Part shown: in pieces, positions 53,074 to 62,331 of the stretch
How positions within the stretch are numbered: the stretch's first letter is position 1
Layout of the letters: each line of letters opens with the position of its first letter
Assembly (NCBI GenBank): GCA_959604825.1
Contig: CAUHCN010000006.1
Span: forward strand, 15,665-79,664
Length of the DNA: 64,000 nt
DNA from: an uncultured Collinsella sp.
Lineage (GTDB): Bacteria; Actinomycetota; Coriobacteriia; Coriobacteriales; Coriobacteriaceae
Direction of reading: 5' to 3'
Program-made: the position numbers and the translations under genes
Notes under the pieces: model-generated
Database searches by the model: none
The model's input: the letters and a program-made list of their open reading frames with translations, nothing else
What the model was told of the DNA's origin: nothing

Positions 53074-54498
53074 CTAGCACACACCTTCCACAAAGCGGTC
53101 GAGCTCAACAAAGCGGGAACCCTTGACCAGTACAACATCATGTTTTTCAAGCGCGCCGCCCATGCGGTCGAGCACCTGCTGATAATCGGAGAACACCTGG
53201 ATGCGGTCCTCGTCCATGCCCATCATGCGTGCGGCATCGGCCATAAGCTGGGCCAGCTCACCACCCACGCACGCCAGCATGTCGAGCTTCTTGGCGGCGG
53301 CATAGGCGCCCACGAGCTCATGCATGCGAGGAGCCTCATCGCCCATCTCGCCCATCTCGCCCAGGATCGCCATGCGAGACCCCGTGCACGAAAGCGAGCA
53401 CAGCAGATCGAGACCGGCCGCCATCGATTCGGCGCTGGCGTTATAGGAGTCATCGATGACGCGGGCACCGCTCTTGGCGCGCTTGATCTCCTGGCGGTGA
53501 CCGGTGATCGTGAGGCCCCTAAAGGCAGCATCGATCTGCTCGGGCGTCACGCCCAGGCGATAGGCAACCGCGGCAGCCTTAACGGCATTAGGAACGGACT
53601 GCACGCCGGGGATGGCAAGCATGGTATCGATCGTCTCGCCCTGACCAAAATCGAGCGTAAAGACCGGACGGCCCTCGTCATCAGCTCGAACGTCGCGGGC
53701 ACGGACCTCATCATCGTCCGAGACGCCGGCCAGCATCACATCGATACCAGCAGGCTGGGCGAACGTATCGCGAATGAACGGCGTAAAGTCGTCCTCACCG
53801 CCCAAAACCAGCAGCGGCAAGAAGTCGCCGGCGGCGCACATACCCTGGACAATCTCGGCCTTAGCGCGGGCGATGTTCTCGCGGCTGCCCAAAATGCCGA
53901 TATGAGAGGTGCCGATCTTGCTCACGATGGCAAGGTTGGGATTGGCAGACTGAGACAGGCGCTCGATCTCGTGGAAATGGTTCATGCCCATCTCGAGCAC
54001 CAGGACCTCGGTATCGGCCGGAGCGGAAAGCACCGTGAGCGGCATGCCGATCAGGTTATTGAAATTGCCCTTGGTGGCCCAGACACGATAGCGCTTGGCG
54101 AGCACAGCGGCGAGCACGTCCTTGGTCGTCGTCTTGCCGATGGAACCGGTAATGCCAACGACCAGGCAGCCAAGCTCCAGGCGATACGCATGCGCCAAAC
54201 GCAGCAGAAACTCCTCGGGATCATCGGTCAGCAAGATGGCACAGCCCTTGTCCTGCGCCAGCGAGACCAGCTCGGCCTCGGGCTCACGCGTCATCACGAC
54301 GGCGCCGGCACCCGACTGGACGGCACGGGAAGCAAAATCATTGCCGTCGACGTTTTCACCGGGAAAGGCGACGAAAATCGTCCCTTCCTCGACCTGGCGC
54401 GAGTCGATAACGCACCCGCGGCATACCCGATCGGCTTCTCCCGTCACGGTTCGGGCCCCTGTTGCGGCCGCGAGGTTGTTGACGGCGATCTCTATCAT
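53074..54498 (-). CDS. murF: UDP-MurNAc-tripeptide-D-Ala-D-Ala ligase
   Basis: Adds D-Ala-D-Ala to complete the precursor. The 474 residues show the ATP loop VGITGSIGKTTTKDVLAAVL near residue 110, EMGMNHFHEIERLSQSANP and VIDDSYNASAESM near residue 345, all MurF-like. GGGGAG precedes the ATG. murE would normally sit between ftsI and murF but is not here. Confidence 0.95.
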   Translation of the reverse strand: MIEIAVNNLAAATGARTVTGEADRVCRGCVIDSRQVEEGTIFVAFPGENVDGNDFASRAVQSGAGAVVMTREPEAELVSLAQDKGCAILLTDDPEEFLLRLAHAYRLELGCLVVGITGSIGKTTTKDVLAAVLAKRYRVWATKGNFNNLIGMPLTVLSAPADTEVLVLEMGMNHFHEIERLSQSANPNLAIVSKIGTSHIGILGSRENIARAKAEIVQGMCAAGDFLPLLVLGGEDDFTPFIRDTFAQPAGIDVMLAGVSDDDEVRARDVRADDEGRPVFTLDFGQGETIDTMLAIPGVQSVPNAVKAAAVAYRLGVTPEQIDAAFRGLTITGHRQEIKRAKSGARVIDDSYNASAESMAAGLDLLCSLSCTGSRMAILGEMGEMGDEAPRMHELVGAYAAAKKLDMLACVGGELAQLMADAARMMGMDEDRIQVFSDYQQVLDRMGGALEKHDVVLVKGSRFVELDRFVEGVC

Positions 54499-54625
54499 TG
54501 CAGCTCCCCTGTAAACCTAATAATGCTATCGGCGTATTGTATCCCAGCGCCGCGTATGCGTGGTGCAGGGCATGTGAACACCCCTCATATGGGACAACAA
54601 ACCACGCCCCAAAGATTGTAACCCC

Positions 54626-56491
54626 CTACTTCGTGTGCGGGATACCCAGCACGTCGAGCGCGTTGGCCATAATGAACTGGAACGGAACCGCAGCGGCATC
54701 TGATCCGCTCGGCGTTCCGTCGAGCGTGATATAGCACAGCACCTTGGGCGATTGTGCCGGTGCAAAGCCCATAAAGGACGACATGTAGTTCTCCTTGAGG
54801 TAGCCGCCGTTCTCGTCGGCACGTTCGGCCGTACCGGTCTTACCCGCCACGTCATAGCCGTCAACCGCGCCGCCAACGCCCGTTCCCTCCGACACGACCG
54901 TCTGCATGCACGATGTCACCTGGGATGCGGCATCCTCCGAAATCGCGCGCTCGCCTTCGCCCCAGTCCTTCTCGTCACCTTTGCTGGACTTATAGAAGTG
55001 CGGGGTCATCATCACGCCGCCGTTGGCGATGCCGCCCACGGCACGTGCGATCTCAATCGGCGAGACAGACAGCGCCTGTCCAAAGCTCATCGAGCCCAGC
55101 GTGGCGCCGTCATACTGGTCACGCTCCTTGACGATGCCCAGGCTCTCGCCCGGAAAATCGACACCGGAGCTATGACCGATGCCCCACTTGTCCACATAGG
55201 CGGCAAAGTCGTCAGCACCGATCTTGCGCCCCACCAGGACAAAGCCCACGTTGGACGAACGGCGCATCATCTCGCGCACATCCATGGTCATGGCATAGTC
55301 GCGCTTGTCGGCATCGGTGACGGTATCGTCGCCCACCTTGATGCTCGCCGGCACCTCAAACGACGTACTCGACCGCACGACACCCAAGTCGAAGCCGGCG
55401 CCCGCCACGAGCGTCTTAAAGACCGAGCCGGGCTCGTAGGCGTCGGTGACCAGGCGCAGGTTCATATCCTCGGTCTTGGCGTTTTCCAGATCGGTCTGGT
55501 CGTAAGTCGGGTACGAGCAAGCAGCGAGAATTTCACCGGTCGTGGGGTCGGTGACCAAAGCCGAGCCGTTCTTGGCCTTAGTCTTCTCGACAGCCTCTGC
55601 CAGGGCATCCTCGGCCGCACGCTGGATATTGACGTCGAGCGTCGTCACGATATCAACGCCGTCGACCGCAGCCACCTTTTTATAGGCACCGCCCGCGATA
55701 TAGCTGCCGTCCCTCGCGCGTTCGCGTACGAGAGAACCGTTCGTACCGGTCAGAAGCTTGTTGTATTGCTTTTCGAGACCCGTCAAGCCGTCGTTGTCTA
55801 CATTCACTACACCCAGCACCTGCGATGCCAGATTGCCGTATGGATATACGCGCTTCATAGCCTGCTCAAAAAGCACGCCGGGCAGGTTCTTCTTCTCCAG
55901 CGCCGCAGCATCGTCTTCGTCCACCTGGCGCTTGATATACACCCAGGTTCCATCGGACTCAACGAGCTTGCGGCAGGTCTTTTTATCGATTCCAGTTGCC
56001 TTGACCAGCGCCGACACCGTCTTGTCAACATCCTCGACAAGCTGCGGGTTCACGGCGATGTTGCGACATTCGACCGACGACGCCAGCACGTTACCGTTGC
56101 GGTCGTAGATGGTACCGCGTTTGGCATAGAGGGTCTGCGCAAGCAGTCGGCGCGCATCGGCACGCTCGCGCAGTTTATCGGCTTCGACAATTTGATAGTC
56201 GGCAAGGCGAAAGACGCCCAAGCCCAAGCCAAGCCCAATGAAGCCCATGACGGCTTTGCGGCGAGGCAGAGGCGTGCCTGTGAGCCATTCGGTCGACGAA
56301 CTCTTGCGCGACCTGGTGTTATGCACTTGGGGGCCGCCCGAGCCGCAAAGTCGCGACGCCGGGTCGTTGCCACGGGACTGCCCGGCGTTGTAAGATTGCC
56401 GACCCGTTCCTTGATAACCAGAACGCCCCCGCGACGAGGGACGTCCAGAACCGCGGCCCCCATCGGAACCGCGGCGATAGTCATTTGTCAT
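54626..56491 (-). CDS. ftsI: Septal peptidoglycan transpeptidase FtsI / PBP class B
   Basis: Cross-links septal peptidoglycan; works with FtsW. The 621 residues begin with an Arg/Gly/Ser-rich cytoplasmic tail (1-75), then a membrane helix near 80-100, a pedestal domain, and the transpeptidase with EPGSVFKTL (SxxK near residue 362), RRSSNVGF (SxN) and AGKTGTAE (KTG near residue 560). It lies between ftsL and murF, the normal site. The basic tail is longer than in E. coli FtsI. Confidence 0.94.
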   Translation of the reverse strand: MTNDYRRGSDGGRGSGRPSSRGRSGYQGTGRQSYNAGQSRGNDPASRLCGSGGPQVHNTRSRKSSSTEWLTGTPLPRRKAVMGFIGLGLGLGVFRLADYQIVEADKLRERADARRLLAQTLYAKRGTIYDRNGNVLASSVECRNIAVNPQLVEDVDKTVSALVKATGIDKKTCRKLVESDGTWVYIKRQVDEDDAAALEKKNLPGVLFEQAMKRVYPYGNLASQVLGVVNVDNDGLTGLEKQYNKLLTGTNGSLVRERARDGSYIAGGAYKKVAAVDGVDIVTTLDVNIQRAAEDALAEAVEKTKAKNGSALVTDPTTGEILAACSYPTYDQTDLENAKTEDMNLRLVTDAYEPGSVFKTLVAGAGFDLGVVRSSTSFEVPASIKVGDDTVTDADKRDYAMTMDVREMMRRSSNVGFVLVGRKIGADDFAAYVDKWGIGHSSGVDFPGESLGIVKERDQYDGATLGSMSFGQALSVSPIEIARAVGGIANGGVMMTPHFYKSSKGDEKDWGEGERAISEDAASQVTSCMQTVVSEGTGVGGAVDGYDVAGKTGTAERADENGGYLKENYMSSFMGFAPAQSPKVLCYITLDGTPSGSDAAAVPFQFIMANALDVLGIPHTK

Positions 56492-56508
56492 ACTCAGCTA
56501 CCGTCTTG

Positions 56509-56979
56509 CTACTGAGCGGTCGCGGTCGCGTTGGCGCCCGCGGCTGCATCCTGCGAAAAGTCAAGTGTAACGCTCTCGCTGGGCTCCACCATGCCATAAG
56601 CGCCCGCAAGGTCGCGAATGCGCGTGTCGGCGCCATAGACCGAATGCATGACCTCCAGGTCGGAGCTCTCATCGGTCGCCTTTTCGAGCGTGTTGGTAAG
56701 CTCGGCGTTGCTGTTGAGCACCTGGGCCGTAACGCCGGCGAGCGCCACGCGGGCGACGCCGATCGTCATGAAGATAGCCGCAATGATGCAAAACGTTTTA
56801 AGAACGCTCATGAAAACCGGGCTTACCGCCTGGTTTGCCTGACGGCCCGCGCCCGTGTAGACATCAAAGCGCGGCGTGCGCTGCTCACGGGGAGCAACGG
56901 GGGCCTGCGGCGTCTCACGATAGGCGGGCATGGCGTTCATATCATAGGCGAGTGCTGCGTTTGAAGTGTTGTAGCCCAT
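56509..56979 (-). CDS. FtsL-like bitopic division protein
   Basis: A 156-residue protein with a cytoplasmic segment (1-55), one membrane helix (about 57-80; FMSVLKTFCIIAAIFMTIGV) and a short extracytoplasmic coiled coil (VTAQVLNSNAELTNTLEKAT), ending in an Ala-rich tail. FtsL sequences diverge strongly, so the call rests on topology and on position between rsmH and ftsI. GGGAGG precedes the ATG at 56979. In other bacteria FtsL with FtsB and FtsQ activates FtsWI. Confidence 0.75.
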   Translation of the reverse strand: MGYNTSNAALAYDMNAMPAYRETPQAPVAPREQRTPRFDVYTGAGRQANQAVSPVFMSVLKTFCIIAAIFMTIGVARVALAGVTAQVLNSNAELTNTLEKATDESSDLEVMHSVYGADTRIRDLAGAYGMVEPSESVTLDFSQDAAAGANATATAQ

Positions 56980-57069
56980 GATATGCCGCCTCCCATCCCG
57001 AGTACGTTGGTAGTGTGTTTAAGCTTCGTTTATGGTGCGAGCGGGAGGTCCAATATCGCGCGGTCGCGC

Positions 57070-58035
57070 CTACAGACGCTGCGCCACGCGGATTTTGGCT
57101 GATCTCGCCCGAGGGTTGCGCTCAACCTCATCAGGCTGGGCAACCAGGGGTTTGCGGGTGATGACCTTGAGTATCGGCACGTTGCCGCACACGCACACCG
57201 GAATCTCCGGCGGACACGTGCACCCCTGGCTCATCTCCTTAAAGTGGTTCTTTACGATACGGTCCTCGAGCGAGTGATACGAAATGACGCAGATACGTCC
57301 GCCCGGGTTGAGCCACCTGGTGGCGGCATCAAGCCCTCGTTCGAGCACATCGAGCTCGTGATTGACCTCGATGCGAATGGCCTGGAAACTTTTCTTGGCC
57401 GGGTGTCCACCATGCCGACGAGCGGCAGCCGGGATACCCGCCTTGATGATCTCGACAAATTGGCCGGTGGTTTCGATCGGTTCTTGCTCGCGGCGGCGCA
57501 CGATCTCGCGCGCGATCTGCGAGGCGAACTTCTCTTCGCCGTAGACGCGTAGAATCCGGGCGAGGTCGTGTTCGTTATAGGTGTTGATGACCTCAGCTGC
57601 GTTTAAGGTGTTATTGCCCGGATCCATCCGCATGTCCAATGGGGCGTCCTCGTTATACGAAAAGCCCCTGCCAGGGATATCGAGTTGCGGTGACGAAACG
57701 CCCAAATCGAACAGGAAGCCATCGACCCCGGGCACCTCGGCCGAGCAAAGCAGCTCGTCCAAGTCGCCGAAGTTGCCCTTCAGCAGCTGGTGCGGAACGC
57801 CGGGAACCTCGCGGTCCAGACGGGCGCCAGCGGCCTCGAGGGCCATGTCGTCCTGATCGACGCCGAGCAAAAGGCCCGTCTCCCCCACCTGTGCGGCCAT
57901 CTTTACCGAATGGCCGGCACCGCCAAGGGTGCAATCGCAGACAACGGAGCCGCTCTTTAGCTGCAGCGACTCAAGCACTTCGCCGAGCATGACAGGTTCA
58001 TGCCGATATTCTTGTGTCAAGATCCCACGCTCCAT
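57070..58035 (-). CDS. rsmH: 16S rRNA (cytosine-1402-N4)-methyltransferase
   Basis: Methylates C1402 in 16S rRNA with SAM. The 321 residues show YRHEPVMLGEVLESL, the SAM-binding VVCDCTLGGAGHSVKM near residue 32, FDLGVSSPQLDIPGRGFSY near residue 105 and VISYHSLEDRIVKNHF near residue 245. It follows mraZ by 20 bases, as in most dcw clusters. Confidence 0.96.
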   Translation of the reverse strand: MERGILTQEYRHEPVMLGEVLESLQLKSGSVVCDCTLGGAGHSVKMAAQVGETGLLLGVDQDDMALEAAGARLDREVPGVPHQLLKGNFGDLDELLCSAEVPGVDGFLFDLGVSSPQLDIPGRGFSYNEDAPLDMRMDPGNNTLNAAEVINTYNEHDLARILRVYGEEKFASQIAREIVRRREQEPIETTGQFVEIIKAGIPAAARRHGGHPAKKSFQAIRIEVNHELDVLERGLDAATRWLNPGGRICVISYHSLEDRIVKNHFKEMSQGCTCPPEIPVCVCGNVPILKVITRKPLVAQPDEVERNPRARSAKIRVAQRL

Positions 58036-58055
58036 CCGTTACCCGTGCCTTGCCC

Positions 58056-58490
58056 TTACGAGAAGAAGAGGTCCAGCAGGGCCTCATCGTCATCGTCCTC
58101 ATCGGCCGCGGCGCGATCCCAAACCTCAAGGTGGTCGTAGTTGCCCACAACCGTGACCTCGCGGTCGAGGTTCGCCTGCTTGCGGAGAGACTCGGAAAGA
58201 CCGATACGACCGGCGCTGTCCACATCCATCGACGTGGTGCGCTTGTTGATCGCCCTCATGAGCTTCTGGTCGTTAATGTCACGCGGGTTAAAACCCTCGT
58301 GGCCCTCACGACCCGCGAAGAGTCCTTCGACCCACTTATCGAAGGCCTCGGCAGAGAACACGTACAGAGCATCGACATCCAGGGCTTTGAACACGCGAAC
58401 GTGCTCTCCAAGCTCCTCGCGAAGGGGTGCAGGCAGGGACAGACGACCTTTTGCATCGAGATTGCGCTCGTATGCACCAGTCATTCCCAT
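58056..58490 (-). CDS. mraZ: Transcriptional regulator MraZ
   Basis: A 144-residue DNA-binding regulator of the dcw operon. It holds two AbrB-like SpoVT domains with the DxxGR(L/I) signature twice: LDAKGRLSLPAPLREEL at residues 11-27 and VDSAGRIGLSESLRKQA near residue 90. The C-terminus is acidic. GGGGAGGGCG precedes the ATG. It binds TGGGN repeats; such repeats are present upstream at 58595-58621, so it probably represses its own operon. Confidence 0.94.
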   Translation of the reverse strand: MGMTGAYERNLDAKGRLSLPAPLREELGEHVRVFKALDVDALYVFSAEAFDKWVEGLFAGREGHEGFNPRDINDQKLMRAINKRTTSMDVDSAGRIGLSESLRKQANLDREVTVVGNYDHLEVWDRAAADEDDDDEALLDLFFS

Positions 58491-58526
58491 GTGCGCCCTC
58501 CCCTCGGTTACTCAGATGGCACGTAC

Positions 58527-58580
58527 GCGGGGAACCACCCCGCCTGTCGACGTCATCAATAATATGGGGAACCGCCCCAT
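58527..58580 (-). promoter_or_regulatory. Paired palindromes in the mraZ promoter and 5' leader
   Basis: Two 17-base imperfect palindromes, GCGGGGAACCACCCCGC (58527-58543) and ATGGGGAACCGCCCCAT (58564-58580), share the centre GGGGAACC. The second fills the promoter spacer, the first lies in the leader, 37 bases away. They could be operators of an unknown regulator or transcript hairpins. Confidence 0.55.
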
Positions 58581-58587
58581 TTTTCAA
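58559..58587 (-). promoter_or_regulatory. dcw operon promoter
   Basis: On the minus strand TTGAAA (58587-58582), a 17-base spacer and TATTAT (58564-58559) form a strong sigma-70-type promoter about 70 bases upstream of the mraZ ATG. Confidence 0.75.
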
Positions 58588-58594
58588 CACCTTT

Positions 58595-58621
58595 CCCCAC
58601 CCCTTCCCCCACCCCTCCCCA
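58595..58621 (-). promoter_or_regulatory. MraZ-binding repeats
   Basis: TGGGG on the minus strand occurs at 58621-58617, 58611-58607 and 58599-58595, with spacings of 10 and 12 bases, and lies just upstream of the -35 box. MraZ is known to bind tandem TGGGN repeats about 10 bases apart. Confidence 0.7.
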
Positions 58622-58634
58622 CCATTCCACCCCC

Positions 58635-58685
58635 AATATGTTGTAAAACACCCCCGAGCATATGTTCGAAAACACAATATGTTGT
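58635..58685 (-). promoter_or_regulatory. Three tandem AACATAT-type boxes upstream of the dcw promoter
   Basis: On the plus strand AATATGTTGT (58635), CATATGTTCG (58659) and AATATGTTGT (58676) recur; the first two are followed by AAAACAC. On the minus strand the middle one reads CGAACATATGCTCG, one or two bases from an actinobacterial LexA box. No gene occupies 58491-58950 other than these sites and the xerD terminator. Confidence 0.5.
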
Positions 58686-58848
58686 GTTTGCAGCAAAGGC
58701 GGGATGCCACCTGTAGAACCACGCCCGCGAACCTCAACCTTCAAGTTGACCTTGAGGCGATTTTTACGTCCCTTTACACGCCGTTCACATCGCCCCCAAA
58801 CTCCCCCACCCACGGTACACACGGCCCACCGCCGCGTCGGTGTCTAGC

Positions 58849-58918
58849 GAAAAATGGGACGAGCCCCAGATTGCCCATGCGCGCAAAAGTGCGTCTCGGC
58901 AATCTGGGGCCCGTCCCC
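58849..58918 (-). terminator. Rho-independent terminator after xerD
   Basis: A 20-bp stem (58856-58875 with 58898-58917, one mismatch; GGCAATCTGGGG core) holds an inner stem in its loop. On the minus strand ATTTTTC follows. It stops xerD transcription before the dcw promoter. Confidence 0.85.
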
Positions 58919-58952
58919 TTTAGTATTTATAAATATGCAGGTCAGCGAGGTG

Positions 58953-59894
58953 CTAGCGATGTGCTAGCGGATGCGCCGCCAGATAGACCTCGGTCAGTTG
59001 CGTTCGGTCGACATGCGTGTAGACCTGGGTGGTCGAAATATCGGCATGGCCCAAAATCTCCTGCAGCACACGCAGGTCGGCACCGCCCGCGAGCATGTGG
59101 GTGGCAAAGGAGTGGCGCAAGGTATGGGGATGGAGCCCCACCAGCCCCACCTGACGCCCATACCGCTCGCATATCGCATGCACGGCCTGGCGCGACAGGC
59201 GACGTCCGTTCTTATTTAAAAAGACCGCCGAGGTCTCGGTTCCGCGGGCATGGGCCGCCAAGCGAGAACGTCCCTCAGTTACATAGAGCGTCAGAGCTCG
59301 CGCCGCGCTTCCCACCAGTGGGGACAGGCGTTCCTTTGAGCCCTTACCGCGAACGAGTACAAAGCCATCGTCAATATGGATATCGCCCACATCGAGCCCA
59401 ACCAGCTCACTCACACGCAAACCGCATCCGTAGAGCACTTCCAAGATGGCATGGTCGCGCAGTCCCATCTCGCCCTCGGGAAAGTCTTGATCGAGCAGCG
59501 CCGAGACATCCTCCACCGATAGATACTCCGGCAAACGCTCAGCCTTTTTAGGCAGGCGCAACGCCGCCGTCGGGTTTTGGGCCACGGCCCCATCGCGCAC
59601 CAAAAAGGCATGCAGGCCCTTCACGGCAGCAAGCGCGCGCTCCACCGAGGCGTCGGAATAGCCTCCGCCGCGGCGATCGGCGACAAAGCCCCCCACGACC
59701 TGACGGGTCACCTCTTCAAAAGACACAATACCCGCCCGCTCCAGATAGGCGCAGTACGTCGTCAGGTCACGACGATAGGCCACAATCGTGTTGCGCGCCA
59801 AGCCCCGCTCGACCGCGAGGTAATCGAGATACTCCCCCGCCGCCACGGCGAGCGACGAGGGAGTAGCTTCGGTATGTTCCTTATTCGCCGGCAC
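58953..59894 (-). CDS. xerD: Site-specific tyrosine recombinase XerC/XerD
   Basis: Resolves chromosome dimers at dif. The 313 residues have an N-terminal SAM-like core-binding domain (about 15-100) and the catalytic domain with GCGLRVSELVGLD (Arg), GKGSKERLSPL (Lys), HPHTLRHSFATHML (HxxR) and LGHADISTTQVYTHV (His and Tyr nucleophile). A GTG at 59894 is the start, two bases past the pyrG stop, suggesting coupling; longer frames overlap pyrG. The single copy may serve as the only Xer. Deciding between XerC and XerD needs an alignment. Confidence 0.9.
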   Translation of the reverse strand: MPANKEHTEATPSSLAVAAGEYLDYLAVERGLARNTIVAYRRDLTTYCAYLERAGIVSFEEVTRQVVGGFVADRRGGGYSDASVERALAAVKGLHAFLVRDGAVAQNPTAALRLPKKAERLPEYLSVEDVSALLDQDFPEGEMGLRDHAILEVLYGCGLRVSELVGLDVGDIHIDDGFVLVRGKGSKERLSPLVGSAARALTLYVTEGRSRLAAHARGTETSAVFLNKNGRRLSRQAVHAICERYGRQVGLVGLHPHTLRHSFATHMLAGGADLRVLQEILGHADISTTQVYTHVDRTQLTEVYLAAHPLAHR

Positions 59895-59896
59895 CC

Positions 59897-61564
<1,668 letters not shown>

Positions 61565-61681
61565 TTACCTGCGCTTCCCGTAGAAGTTGTTTATCCACAC
61601 CTTACGGGTCTTCATTGTAATACTCGTGCCGCGGACCGTTCGCAATTTTTCTCGCGTGCGATTGCATTTCTCAATCTTGAA

Positions 61682-61714
61682 ACAAAACGCCGCCCGGTTT
61701 CCCAGGCGGCGTCG
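61682..61714 (-). terminator. Rho-independent terminator after the winged-helix gene
   Basis: On the minus strand GACGCCGCCTGG pairs with CCGGGCGGCGTT around GAAA, followed by TTTG. The T-run is short. Confidence 0.65.
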
Positions 61715-61736
61715 CTATGGCAAGGGTTACATGCTG

Positions 61737-62075
61737 CTATCGATCAGCAACCTCGTCCTCAAGCATTTCTTGAACGAGCATGCCGGTACGGACGCCCTCA
61801 AGATACCACTCGCCACGTTCGGTGAGGCAAATGCCATTTGCAAGCTGACCGCCGTCGTCGCTATAACGCGAGACGACATCAATCATGCCTTCGGAATCCA
61901 AGCGATCGATTGCGGCGCGGGCACGATACGGCGAAACCCCCACGCGCTCGGCAAGCGTTTTGCGCGAGAAACCATACGGCCCGCCATTGTCTTCGGTTTG
62001 CTGGGCGATCTCCATCAACACCAGTACCTCGACACGCTTCATATCGTTAACACTCGCACGACCCTTGCCCGCCAT
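61737..62075 (-). CDS. Winged helix-turn-helix regulator
   Basis: A 112-residue putative DNA-binding protein. Seen: a helix near 10-25 (VEVLVLMEIAQQTEDNGGP), the recognition-helix segment FSRKTLAERVGVSPYRARAAIDRLDSEGMI and a wing with VVSRYSDDGG. The layout resembles a small winged helix of the MarR/PadR type, but no exact family is recognised. GAGGAGG precedes the ATG at 62075. A TACAAT at 62193-62198 on the same strand is a candidate -10. No target gene is obvious; nearby pyrG and DUF1846 are possible. Confidence 0.7.
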   Translation of the reverse strand: MAGKGRASVNDMKRVEVLVLMEIAQQTEDNGGPYGFSRKTLAERVGVSPYRARAAIDRLDSEGMIDVVSRYSDDGGQLANGICLTERGEWYLEGVRTGMLVQEMLEDEVADR

Positions 62076-62192
62076 AGCAGCCTCCTCAAACCGAGCACGA
62101 GCATCTAACGCGCCGTGCGCGACCGACACACCTCACGATGGCAGGTAATATCCATCATGCGGCATCCCGCTAAGGATGAAACAGTTACGGTT

Positions 62193-62198
62193 ATTGTA
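62193..62198 (-). promoter_or_regulatory. Candidate -10 box of the winged-helix gene
   Basis: TACAAT on the minus strand inside the imperfect palindrome CGGTTATTGTATACCG, which could be an autoregulatory operator. No clear -35 is seen. Confidence 0.35.
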
Positions 62199-62264
62199 TA
62201 CCGCTTAAATTGTTTCTAGGCAGGTAAACGGCTATTTTTCGCCGAAATAGGCGCTTTATTGATC

Positions 62265-62298
62265 AAAAAGCCGTACCGGGCGCTAACCCGATACGGCC
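62265..62298 (-). terminator. Rho-independent terminator after the DUF1846 gene
   Basis: On the minus strand GCCGTATCGGG pairs with CCCGGTACGGC, followed by five T. Confidence 0.85.
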
Positions 62299-62331
62299 AA
62301 AATGCAATGCAATTACCGCGGTGCTTCAAAC

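Noticed and set aside
52723..54621. A 632-codon plus-strand open frame
   Set aside because: Antisense to mraY and murF; low-complexity shadow composition.
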